A DNA stretch of 39,622 nucleotides, taken from positions 1 through 39,622 of the forward strand of contig CAIYWC010000026.1 of assembly GCA_903929795.1 (NCBI GenBank), in the 5' to 3' direction. This document shows, piece by piece, positions 1 through 8,231 of this stretch. Under the pieces are notes generated by a model, which was not told the origin of the DNA, did not search any database, and saw only the letters and a list, made by a program, of their open reading frames with translations. How positions within the stretch are numbered: the first letter of the stretch is position 1; the number at the start of each line of letters is the position of its first letter. The translations under genes and the position numbers were made by a program. Source of the stretch: an uncultured Myxococcales bacterium (GTDB lineage: Bacteria; Myxococcota_A; UBA9042).

Positions 1-3000
1 CCCAGGCCTGGATTTGCACGTTGTTGGAGAAGTGCGCGGCGGTCTTGACGGATTCAAACTGCGCGCGGGACTCCGTGAAACGACTGGCAAAAAACAGCGT
101 GATTCCGAGAACTGCCACCGCTTCTTCCCGCAGGCGGCGGTCACCCGACAGCCGGCCGACCTCCGCGGCGCGGCGCAGCTTGTCCTCGGCCGCCGGCCAG
201 TTCGCGTCGTACAGATCCACGATGCCGCAGCGCGACAGCACATAGCTCATCGCGGGCCCCGGATGCGGCGCGGCGCGCGTGACTTGGACCGCGCGGAACG
301 CCCACACGTGCGCCAGACGCTTCAGCGGTGGTACGGTGCCGACGACGACCGCCATCACTGCGTAGGCCTTGCCCAGCTCAGCCGTCGGTCCGACCGGCTC
401 CGCCGCGTTCAGTTCGCGAATGCCGGAATCGAGGCAGCCAACCGCGTTTTCGGCGTAGATATGAATTTCCGTCAGGCGGTTCAGCACGCGGGTGGCCCAC
501 AGGCGGCGCTCTTTTTCGGCTGGGTTCGTCACGGCAAAGCGCTGCGGAAACCAGCGCTGCAGGATGCGCAGGCCAACCTGGCCCAACAACGAGGGAATCG
601 TGCCCAACAGCGTCGTCGGCACGGACATCCCCAGCAGCTTGAGCGCGTCCTGACCGTAGCGCTTCGCCTGGGCCAGGTCGCCCAGCCGAAACCAAGCCTC
701 CGCCAGGTGGCGCGACCAATGCATCCGCCGGATCGGCGCTGAGTGCCCCGGATGGTCGCGGTCCAGCACCATCGCCTGGCTCAGCAGGTCGACAGTCTCG
801 CGGTTGGCGTAGCGGTCCAGGTTCTGCTCGGCCGCCTGTTCCAAGCACGCCAGCGCCCGCGACCACTCTTCCGCGCGTTGCCAGTGGTGCGCCAAGACCG
901 GCAGCAGGTGCGCCAAATCGTCGGAGTGCGTCCGCTCGTACCACTCAGCGACCGCGCGGTGCAACCCACGGCGCTGACCAAACAGCATCAGGCCGTAGAT
1001 CGCCTCCTGGGTCAGCATGTGCTTGAACAGGTAGTGAAGCGGCTGGTCGCCCATACGCAACAGGTCCTGCTCCACGAGCACCGGCATCAGCGCCGCGACT
1101 TCACGCTTGCGTTCTTCGAGCGGAAATACGTCCGTGACCACGTCCAGCGGAAACAGGCGACCGACCACGCTCGCCACTTTCAGCGCCATCTGCTGGGTCG
1201 ACTCCAGCGCGTCCAGGCGACTGACAATCAGCCCCTGCAGTGTCGCCGGCAGCCGGGTCCGCGCGAGCTGCTCAAACGGCACCGCCAGCCGCGCTTCACT
1301 GCCCTCGACGAGGATGCTGCCATTTTCGTGCAAAACCGCCGCGAGCTCCTCGACGTAAAGCGCGTTGCCGCCGGCCCGCTGGTGAATAAAATCAATCACT
1401 TCAGATGGAACCGTCCGCACACCCAGACGCTGCGCCGCCAGCTGTCCGCAGTCATCGCGACCCATCGGCGCCAAACGCAGCCGGGTCACCGCCGGATCAG
1501 CGATGAGCGCCTCGAACTCCGGCGGCGGGCGTTCCATCGTACGCGTGGCAACCACGACGAGCAGCGGCTTGACCGACAGCCGCACGGCGCGCAGCAGCGC
1601 CCACGACGCCGAGTCAAACCAATGACAATCCTCCAGAATCAAGCCCAGGTGCCCCTCATCCACCGCGCGCTGCAGCAGCGCCGTCAGCAGGCGATGCGTC
1701 TGGGCGAGCCGCGCCTCACCGGTGAAGGCCTCCAGGCCCGCGTCCGGCCCCAGGTCCAGCGCGATGACCGCCGCCAGCAGCGACGACAACACGCGCAGAT
1801 CCGCGGGCAGCGAGGCGACAACCGCATTGACCTTGTGGATGCGCTCCTGCACGCCGTCAACGGGAGAAATTCCAAAGATTTCCGTGAAAACCGAACGCCA
1901 CGGGTGGTACGGCGCATTGCGGTCCACCGCATCGCCGGCGCCGCGCAGGATGCGCACGCCCAGCGCCCCCGCTTGCGACTCCAGCTCGTCCAACAGGCGT
2001 GACTTGCCGATGCCCGCCTCGCCTTCCACCACCACGCACGCCGACTGGTTCGCGCGTACGATCGTTTGCGTGGCCCGCGAAAGCCCATCGCGCTCCGACT
2101 GGCGACCGACCAGCGCAGTCTTGGCCCGAACGGCAGCGCGCACCAGCCCGGTCGGCGTCCAGACCTGCACCGGCTCCGACCGCCCGCGAATGTCCAGGGT
2201 CGCGACCGGTAGCAGCTCCATCTGGGCAGTCGCCAGGCGCGAGGTCGCGTCGTCGCACAGCAGCCGCCCTTCGCTCGCCTCCATCAGCCGCGCCGACAGG
2301 TTCACCGTGTGGCCAATCACCGTGTACTCGCAGCGTGCCAGCGTGCCCACAGTGCCGCAGAACACCTGGCCGGTCGCCACGCCGATCGACGCCACCACAC
2401 CCTGGTCGGACATCGCCTTGCGCATCGCCATCGCGGCGTTGAGCGACCGGACCGGATCGTCCTCGTGCGACAGCGGCGGCAGGCCAAAAGCCGCAATAAG
2501 AACAGCGCCTTTCTCGTCGACGCTGATTTTGTCGATGCCGCCGTCAAAACGGTACACCGACCGCTGCAGCGCGGCGACGAGGTTTTGCACGCGCTCCAGT
2601 TCCGCGTCGGCGGACGTCGCGCCTGGCAGCTGGACAAAAACTACTGAAATTCTGCGCAGTTCAGACAGCCATTCCGACAAGCCGTTGGCGATGCTCGAGA
2701 GCATCACGCCCGGCACCCACGCGCGCAGGCGCTCCTCGGTTTCAGAGGACACGGGCTCCCGGTGCAGCGGCACGGCGGCGGGCAGGTCATCGGACCAGCG
2801 CAGCCGCATCGGCCCGTCACTCTCCGCGTCCGCCGGCAGGTTCGTCCAGGAGTCGAGCATCGACGCTTCCACGTCCTGCTGCGTCTGCCGTTTGTCAGAC
2901 GTGCGCTGGGCCGGCTTGCCGACGAATTGACCACCCAGCAGGTCCCACGCGCGCGCGCTCAGGACGACCGCGCCGACCGGCGTGAGCGGCTTCAGATCCG

Positions 3001-3523
3001 CCATTTCCGTCACCGGCTTGCCGCACGGGACCGTCTCCCAGCGATTCAGCACGCCGCCGACGTGCAGCAGGCGCATGTCGCCCGCGCCGATGCAGATGCG
3101 CATGGACAGGGTCACATCCCCGGCCTGAAACCCGGCGAGGTCTTTTTGCGCCCGCAGCGCACAGGCAGCCGCTGCACGGGCCGCGGCGGGCAAGCCATCG
3201 CCGCCGTCAGCGGTGTCAGGCGCCGTCCACAGCGCAATCACCGCATCGCCGGCAAACTTGAGCACGTCGCCGCCGTGCGCTTCAATTTGGTCCACCAAGC
3301 GGCCGAGGTACTGGTTCAGGTACGCACCGATGCGCTCCGCGCCATCTGGACGGCTCGCCAACTGCTCGGTCAAGCGCGAGAAACCGGAGATGTCGGCGAA
3401 GAACAGGGCGCCGCGGATCGCATCGGCTTCGGCCTGACCCATGGCGGCGGACATGCGCGCAGCCCGTGCGACAGTCACGTTGGGCGCGAACCGTACGATG
3501 TCTGCCGAGAACCCTCGCGACAT
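1..3523 (-). CDS. sAC-like (ADCY10-type) class III nucleotidyl cyclase with C1-C2-STAND ATPase, 3' end outside window
   Basis: Reading from ATG 3523, preceded by AGAGG five bases upstream, the frame stays open for 1174 codons and leaves the window at base 1. Residues about 38-200 form cyclase domain C1, with metal-ligand aspartates Asp44 (FADISGF) and Asp93 (KFAGDAVIALW) and Lys89. Residues about 290-450 form C2, which lacks the first Asp (VFVQLPG) but has DEKG and the transition-state pair Asn408 and Arg412 (VNLSAR). A STAND/AAA-type ATPase follows, with Walker A GEAGIGKS (Lys507) and Walker B LILEDCHWFD, then a helical, probably TPR-like region. C1-C2-NTPase-TPR is the architecture of mammalian soluble adenylyl cyclase, and C2 resembles it closely (CEYTVIGHTVNLSARLM). 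The predicted product is cAMP made at one composite C1/C2 site in the cytoplasm. The Arg that helps bind bicarbonate in human sAC seems to be missing from C1 by rough alignment. The gene is divergent from a cNMP-domain lipase gene. Confidence 0.9.
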   Translation of the reverse strand, partial: MSRGFSADIVRFAPNVTVARAARMSAAMGQAEADAIRGALFFADISGFSRLTEQLASRPDGAERIGAYLNQYLGRLVDQIEAHGGDVLKFAGDAVIALWTAPDTADGGDGLPAAARAAAACALRAQKDLAGFQAGDVTLSMRICIGAGDMRLLHVGGVLNRWETVPCGKPVTEMADLKPLTPVGAVVLSARAWDLLGGQFVGKPAQRTSDKRQTQQDVEASMLDSWTNLPADAESDGPMRLRWSDDLPAAVPLHREPVSSETEERLRAWVPGVMLSSIANGLSEWLSELRRISVVFVQLPGATSADAELERVQNLVAALQRSVYRFDGGIDKISVDEKGAVLIAAFGLPPLSHEDDPVRSLNAAMAMRKAMSDQGVVASIGVATGQVFCGTVGTLARCEYTVIGHTVNLSARLMEASEGRLLCDDATSRLATAQMELLPVATLDIRGRSEPVQVWTPTGLVRAAVRAKTALVGRQSERDGLSRATQTIVRANQSACVVVEGEAGIGKSRLLDELESQAGALGVRILRGAGDAVDRNAPYHPWRSVFTEIFGISPVDGVQERIHKVNAVVASLPADLRVLSSLLAAVIALDLGPDAGLEAFTGEARLAQTHRLLTALLQRAVDEGHLGLILEDCHWFDSASWALLRAVRLSVKPLLVVVATRTMERPPPEFEALIADPAVTRLRLAPMGRDDCGQLAAQRLGVRTVPSEVIDFIHQRAGGNALYVEELAAVLHENGSILVEGSEARLAVPFEQLARTRLPATLQGLIVSRLDALESTQQMALKVASVVGRLFPLDVVTDVFPLEERKREVAALMPVLVEQDLLRMGDQPLHYLFKHMLTQEAIYGLMLFGQRRGLHRAVAEWYERTHSDDLAHLLPVLAHHWQRAEEWSRALACLEQAAEQNLDRYANRETVDLLSQAMVLDRDHPGHSAPIRRMHWSRHLAEAWFRLGDLAQAKRYGQDALKLLGMSVPTTLLGTIPSLLGQVGLRILQRWFPQRFAVTNPAEKERRLWATRVLNRLTEIHIYAENAVGCLDSGIRELNAAEPVGPTAELGKAYAVMAVVVGTVPPLKRLAHVWAFRAVQVTRAAPHPGPAMSYVLSRCGIVDLYDANWPAAEDKLRRAAEVGRLSGDRRLREEAVAVLGITLFFASRFTESRAQFESVKTAAHFSNNVQIQAW

Positions 3524-3562
3524 TCGAGCCTCTGGCGGATCTGAACGGATTTCCGCGTGCGG

Positions 3563-3592
3563 ACGATAGCACTTCAGACTTGCGAATGTCAT
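3563..3592 (-). promoter_or_regulatory. putative sigma-70-type promoter of the cyclase gene
   Basis: On the minus strand ATGACA (3592-3587) and TATCGT (3568-3563) are separated by 18 bases. They match TTGACA and TATAAT at 5/6 and 4/6 positions. The predicted start of transcription is about 30 bases before ATG 3523. It interleaves with a weaker candidate for the divergent lipase gene. Found by eye, with no experimental support. Confidence 0.45.
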
Positions 3593-3608
3593 CTGCCCAG
3601 CGCATCAT
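3580..3608 (+). promoter_or_regulatory. weak putative promoter of the patatin-like gene
   Basis: TTGCGA (3580-3585) and CATCAT (3603-3608) are 17 bases apart, each matching consensus at 4/6. The leader to ATG 3637 would be about 20 bases. It overlaps the promoter candidate of the divergent cyclase gene, so polymerase could compete between the two directions. Confidence 0.3.
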
Positions 3609-3636
3609 CACAGACCCTCACGAACGGAGCCGCGGC

Positions 3637-6081
3637 ATGGCGCATCAAGCCGATTCCTCTTTGAATCGCAAGCACTTGGAGTCGGAGTTCGCGTGGCTTT
3701 TTGAGTCCACTTTTCTGACCCACCTGGACGTCGCCGCGCAGGAACTGCTGCTCGACCTGATGTGCTGGAAACGCTACCGCCCGGCGGAAGTGCTGGTCCA
3801 CGCCGGCGAGCAGGCCAAGGGCTTTGAGTTGATTGTCGAAGGCGAGGCGCAAGTCGTCGTGGCCAACCCGTCGGTGGGCAACTCGTTGATCGCCAAGCTG
3901 TCGGGGCAATCCGAATCGGGCGAAACGGTGCTTGTGCGGATGGCGCCCGGCCACGTGTACGGCGAGCGCTCGCTGCGGACCGGCGCGCCGGCCAATGCCA
4001 CGGTGCGCGCTGTCAGTCCGCTGCTGTCCTTGCACCTGACTGCGGAAGGATTCCAGCGCGCGGTCGAGCGCATTCCGGCGTTCCGCCAATACATCGACAA
4101 CCTGGTCACGCTGCGGGATCACACGGGGCTGATCAAGGATCTGCTGTTGCGGCACCCGTTTTTGCGGTTGCTCGGGCGCGATGACATGCAGCGCTTCATC
4201 GAAGCCGGCCGGCTGGTGCGCGTCAACGCCGGCAGCTCGGTCGTGCGCAAGGGCGATCGGACCACGGACGTCTACGTCGTCGTGCGCGGCCGCGTCGGCG
4301 TGATGGGCGGCGATTACCCCAAGCGCGAAACCATCGCGTCCAAAGGACCCGGCTGGATGTTCGGCCACGCCGCGGCGTTGCTGGAAGTGCCGCGGACCGC
4401 TGACGTGGACGCCATCGACGCGGTGGAGCTGCTGTCCGTGCCGGCAAACGCGTTCGTCGGCCTGGTCACTCGCAATCCGACGCTGTACCGGCAGCTGTAC
4501 CAGGAACTCGCGGTTTCGGGCGTGTCCGTTGGGCCCAAGATCGCGCGAACCGCGACGCTGGTGTCCATTTATGGCATTCGCCCCGGGATGGGCACGACGA
4601 CGCTGGCCTGGGGGCTGGCCGCCGCGCTGCTGCGCGAAGAGGGCGCGCCGTTTTCGCCGCCGCGGCTGTGGTCACAGGCCCGCGTGACGCTGATTGACCT
4701 CGCCGGCAGCGAGACGATACGCACGCTGGGCTTGAACGTGCGGCGAATACGCGTGGGGGAGCAGCCGTGCGACGAGCTGCTGCCGCCGCCGGGGACCCTC
4801 TGGCCGCTGCGGGTGCTGCGCCCGGATGACCCCAGCCAGGCGCTCGCGCTCGTGCGCGCGTTGCAAGCCGAGATGCCGGCAGACGGCTGGATCCTCGCCG
4901 CGGCGCCCAGCGACCGCCGGGAAAACGCGGTGCTGCTGGAGAAAGCCGAGTCGGTGATCTTCGTGCGCGGCGCGTCCGATGGCAGCCACGACCAAGCGGC
5001 GCAGCGCCACCAGTATCGCATCGACGCCATTCGCTTGGACGGTGGCGTGCTGGCGCTTGAGTCGGCGGGGCGCTCGGTGCGGATCCCGGCGGATGCGGCG
5101 ACGCTGCAGCGGTTCAAGTCGTCGGCGGATCTGGCGTTGCTGAGCACGGACGCGACGATCATCGGGCGGGCGTGTCGGCGGCTGGCACGCGCGCTGCTGG
5201 GTAAGACGGTCGGGCTCGCGCTGGGCGGTGGCGGTGCGCTGGGGTTCGCCCACGTCGGGCTGATCCGCGCGCTGGAAGAGGCAAAGATTCCCATCGATTA
5301 CATTGCCGGCGTGTCGTTTGGTTCGCTGGTTGCGGCGCTCTATGCGGCGGGGCGGCGCGAGGCGCTCGAGCGGCTGGTGGCGGAGCGCTGGACGCTGATT
5401 CCGACGCTGCTCGCCGGTTTTGTCTCGACCAAGCCGTTCGAGTGGGAAACGCACTTCAAGCTGGGCCGGCAAGTGCTGATGTCGGAAACGGAAATTCCAT
5501 TTTACCCGGTCGGCGTCGACATCAATACCGGCCGCGAGGTCGTCCGCGCGCATGGCACCGTCGGTCACGGCGTGCGGTCGGCGTCGTGTCTGCCGGGCGC
5601 GTACCCGGCGCTCAGCGTTGGCGGTCAACGCGTCGTCGATGGCGGCATGCACAACAACGTGCCGGCATCCGTGCTCTGGCAGGCGGGCGCGCACTTCATC
5701 ATTGCCTCGAATATCATTCCAGATTTCCCGTTCGCGCCGCCGCCCACGAGCGGGCCATCCGCGGTTCTGTCGCGGCTGGGCCTGAACCGGCTGGATGAGG
5801 TCATGCGCTCGCTGTTCCTGCTGATGTCGCAATCCGGACGCGACCGCGCGCAGCTTGCCGACTACGTTTTTGACCTGGACGTGCGCGGCTACAACGTCTA
5901 CGACGTGGCGCGCGGCAAGGAAATCGCCGCGGCGGGCTACGAGCAGGCGTGCCGGTCGATGCCCGATATCGAGGCCGCGTGGCGCAACCAGACGACCGGC
6001 GTCATGGCGACCGCCGGCCAGACAAGCGGCGAAGACGACGCGGACCATGCGGCGATCGCGGCGCCCATGGCAAGTGCCTAG
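3637..6081 (+). CDS. NTE-type phospholipase/esterase: two cNMP-binding-like domains, P-loop-like domain, patatin domain
   Basis: This 814-residue protein has the layout of the neuropathy-target-esterase family. Residues about 45-145 and 174-285 are cyclic-nucleotide-binding-type domains. Residues from about 307 contain GMGTTTLA and VTLIDLAG, resembling a ParA/MinD fold without the Walker lysine. From about 524 is the patatin domain, with oxyanion loop GGGGALGF, nucleophile Ser560 in GVSFGS, and Asp668 in VDGGMHNN, giving the Ser-Asp dyad of patatin-like lipases. No signal peptide is visible. ATG 3637 is chosen because CGGAG lies eight bases upstream; the in-frame ATG at 3586 has no ribosome binding site. 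The phosphate-binding cassettes are incomplete: the first has GE but no Arg (PANATV), the second has PRTA but His in place of Glu (FGHAAAL), so cNMP binding is uncertain. The stop codon overlaps that of the convergent protease gene. Confidence 0.9.
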   Translation: MAHQADSSLNRKHLESEFAWLFESTFLTHLDVAAQELLLDLMCWKRYRPAEVLVHAGEQAKGFELIVEGEAQVVVANPSVGNSLIAKLSGQSESGETVLVRMAPGHVYGERSLRTGAPANATVRAVSPLLSLHLTAEGFQRAVERIPAFRQYIDNLVTLRDHTGLIKDLLLRHPFLRLLGRDDMQRFIEAGRLVRVNAGSSVVRKGDRTTDVYVVVRGRVGVMGGDYPKRETIASKGPGWMFGHAAALLEVPRTADVDAIDAVELLSVPANAFVGLVTRNPTLYRQLYQELAVSGVSVGPKIARTATLVSIYGIRPGMGTTTLAWGLAAALLREEGAPFSPPRLWSQARVTLIDLAGSETIRTLGLNVRRIRVGEQPCDELLPPPGTLWPLRVLRPDDPSQALALVRALQAEMPADGWILAAAPSDRRENAVLLEKAESVIFVRGASDGSHDQAAQRHQYRIDAIRLDGGVLALESAGRSVRIPADAATLQRFKSSADLALLSTDATIIGRACRRLARALLGKTVGLALGGGGALGFAHVGLIRALEEAKIPIDYIAGVSFGSLVAALYAAGRREALERLVAERWTLIPTLLAGFVSTKPFEWETHFKLGRQVLMSETEIPFYPVGVDINTGREVVRAHGTVGHGVRSASCLPGAYPALSVGGQRVVDGGMHNNVPASVLWQAGAHFIIASNIIPDFPFAPPPTSGPSAVLSRLGLNRLDEVMRSLFLLMSQSGRDRAQLADYVFDLDVRGYNVYDVARGKEIAAAGYEQACRSMPDIEAAWRNQTTGVMATAGQTSGEDDADHAAIAAPMASA

Positions 6082-8105
6082 CGCACCCGGCGGCGTATCC
6101 ACAGCCCGCTGAGGGCGACGAGCCAGGCGAACGGCCAAGCGGCACCGCGCGAGCTCGCTGAGCACCCGTTGGCTGCGCCAGTCGCAATATCGCCCAACGG
6201 CCCGACGTCGCCGGGGCCGCTGCCGTCGAGGCCGCTGCTGGCATCGGCGGGGACCGTGCACGGATTCCACGCGCAAATCGCTGAGCAGCTGCGTGTGCCC
6301 GCGGCGCCGCTGTCGGTCGTGCAGGTCACGCTTGCGCCCAGCGCGCAGGTGAACGCTTCGTCGGTGGCGCCGTTGCAGTCGTCGTCCTTGCCGTTGCAGC
6401 TCTCGGGCGGCGGCGTGCACGTGTTCCAGCGGCAGCTGCCACCGCAGGTGTGGGTGCCGACGCTGCCGCACGCGGTGGCGCACGTGGCGTCCTGCGCGGG
6501 CGCGACCGACTGCGTGCATTCCCAGCCCAGTTCAGCGCCGGTGACTTCCACGCGGCCCCAGCCGAACGTGTCATCTGGCAGGCCGCCGTCGCCCATCGGC
6601 GTCGCGCGGGCGATGATGGCCTGGACGATGGCGTCCGCGTTCAAGTCCGGGTGCGCGGTGCGCAAAAGCGCGGCGACGCCGGCAACGTGCGGGCAGGCCG
6701 CGGAAGTGCCGTAAAAATCGCCGAAACTCGTCGTGGTGCCGTCGGGCGCGACGACTTCTGGCTTCTGGCGGCCGTCGACCGTCGGGCCGTACGAGCTGAA
6801 ATCTTCCTGCGGGCCTTTGTCGTAATCGCTCCAGCGCAGCGCGCCCACGGCGAGCACGCCCTTGCAACAAGCCGGGTCGTAGACGTTGCCGTTGTCGCCC
6901 CAAGCGGCCAGCGTGCCGGCGCCGGTGCCCGTGCTGACGACGCGCAGGTGCAGCCCGGCTGGAACGGGCGCTGCGGACGTGATTTCAATGCCATAATCCG
7001 CGTCCTGCGGCTGCTGGACCACGAGCCACTCTGCGCTCGGCACGTTCTTGCCCTGCTTCAAGTTGGACGTCGTCTCGATGACCCAGTTCGCGCCGTCCTT
7101 GCGCCAGAGCTTGGCGTTCAGGTCGATCTTGCGCGCGTCGTAGTCGTCCCAGTCCACGACCATCTGGATGGTTCCGTAAGCATAGCCATGAAATTCCAAG
7201 AGCTTCTGCCCCGGCTGGATGTCGTGGCTGCCATCCTTGTCCGCGTCGGTCCAGATGCCTTGGTAGAAGCTGCCTCCGCCGTTGTTGCCCGCCGCGTTGA
7301 CCCAGACGATGTCCGCGCTTCGGGCTTGGTCGGTGACGGCGCACAGCGGTCCGGTGCCGCGGCCGTAGCTCTGGCCAAACCAGCCGACGGAGTGGCTGAC
7401 GACGCGGATGTGGTTCGGGTTGCCTTTGGTCGTGACTTCCTTGGCAAATGCCTGCATCGCGGACAACGTCGCGACGGAATAGAGCACCAGCGGCGCGGCG
7501 GGCGCGACGTCGGCGACGGTCTCCGCGCACATCGATCCGTGTGTCGCCGTCGTGGCGAACTTGTTGCCCGCGGTGTAGCCTGCCAATTCGCCAGCGGCGA
7601 CGGACTTGTCGATGTCCTGAAAGGCCTCGTCGACGACTGCGACCGCCGCCTGCGCGCCGTTGTCAGCCAGGCACAGCACTTCGCCACTGCGAAACCGCGT
7701 CGCGCCCTGACTCTGGTGCGGGCCCAGCAGCGGCACCGACCGCCACGGCAGCTGGGCAAATTCAATCTCCGGGTGCGCCGCAACAAAGGCCGCGACGTGG
7801 TCGACGGGCAGCCAGACATCGGCCAGATCCTGCCCGCGCACCGCCACGCGCCCGCCAAAAGCCGCCAGCGCCTCGTCGCGCAGCGCGTCCGGATCCGCCA
7901 GGTGCAGCTGCACCTCCAGCAGCGCGCCGTCCCAGCGCGCCCGACCGTTGGCCAGCTGCCGCCGCGCCTCCACGTCGTCGCCCCGCGCGCGTGCATCCAG
8001 GTACGCGCCCAGGTAGCCGCCCAAGCGCGCGGACGGCGGCGGAGCGGCGTGACCCGGCATGGCCAGCACGGCGGCGAGAAGAACGGGCATGAGCAGTCGC
8101 GACAT
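6078..8105 (-). CDS. secreted subtilisin-family (S8) serine protease with MYXO-CTERM-like C-terminus
   Basis: The 675-residue product begins at ATG 8105, after GGAG, with a signal peptide (LLMPVLLAAVLAMPGHA). The catalytic triad is read as Asp159 (AVAVVDEAF), His189 (ATHGSM) and Ser468 (GTSAACPHVAG), with the oxyanion Asn in VNAAGNN. About 150 residues between Asn and Ser hold an inserted beta-rich region. After the catalytic domain comes a Cys-rich part with the Asp/Cys motif CNGKDDDCNGATDE, the type found in MopE-like myxobacterial surface proteins. The end has Gly-Cys-Ser, a hydrophobic stretch and RRRVR, the pattern of the MYXO-CTERM sorting signal. The likely fate is export and outer-surface anchoring, with a role in extracellular proteolysis. 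It converges with the lipase gene, sharing four bases, and is divergent from the cystathionine beta-synthase gene. Confidence 0.88.
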   Translation of the reverse strand: MSRLLMPVLLAAVLAMPGHAAPPPSARLGGYLGAYLDARARGDDVEARRQLANGRARWDGALLEVQLHLADPDALRDEALAAFGGRVAVRGQDLADVWLPVDHVAAFVAAHPEIEFAQLPWRSVPLLGPHQSQGATRFRSGEVLCLADNGAQAAVAVVDEAFQDIDKSVAAGELAGYTAGNKFATTATHGSMCAETVADVAPAAPLVLYSVATLSAMQAFAKEVTTKGNPNHIRVVSHSVGWFGQSYGRGTGPLCAVTDQARSADIVWVNAAGNNGGGSFYQGIWTDADKDGSHDIQPGQKLLEFHGYAYGTIQMVVDWDDYDARKIDLNAKLWRKDGANWVIETTSNLKQGKNVPSAEWLVVQQPQDADYGIEITSAAPVPAGLHLRVVSTGTGAGTLAAWGDNGNVYDPACCKGVLAVGALRWSDYDKGPQEDFSSYGPTVDGRQKPEVVAPDGTTTSFGDFYGTSAACPHVAGVAALLRTAHPDLNADAIVQAIIARATPMGDGGLPDDTFGWGRVEVTGAELGWECTQSVAPAQDATCATACGSVGTHTCGGSCRWNTCTPPPESCNGKDDDCNGATDEAFTCALGASVTCTTDSGAAGTRSCSAICAWNPCTVPADASSGLDGSGPGDVGPLGDIATGAANGCSASSRGAAWPFAWLVALSGLWIRRRVR

Positions 8106-8171
8106 CAGCACTCCGCAGACCTGAAGTGTGCACGACTCCGGCGCGGACGGCCACTGGCGCACCGGGCGCGG

Positions 8172-8201
8172 TGGACAAAACGCCCCCAAGTGCGCTATCT
8201 C
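8172..8201 (+). promoter_or_regulatory. putative promoter of cystathionine beta-synthase gene
   Basis: TGGACA (8172-8177, 5/6 match to the -35 consensus) is followed after 18 bases by TATCTC (8196-8201, 3/6 match to the -10 consensus). The predicted transcript start is about 25 bases before ATG 8232. The same 126-base gap also serves the divergent protease gene, for which no convincing promoter was found. Confidence 0.4.
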
Positions 8202-8231
8202 CGCCGCGGATCTTCACCCAACGAGGCACCC

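Noticed and set aside
743..2002. Long plus-strand open frame opposite the cyclase gene
   Set aside because: Arg/Gln/His-rich with no domain; the minus strand in this stretch gives clear C2 and ATPase motifs in a frame that runs off the window edge.
4672..6519. 615-codon minus-strand open frame opposite the patatin gene
   Set aside because: It spans both the lipase (antisense) and part of the protease in the wrong frame, with low-complexity Arg-rich product; the plus strand has the catalytic motifs.
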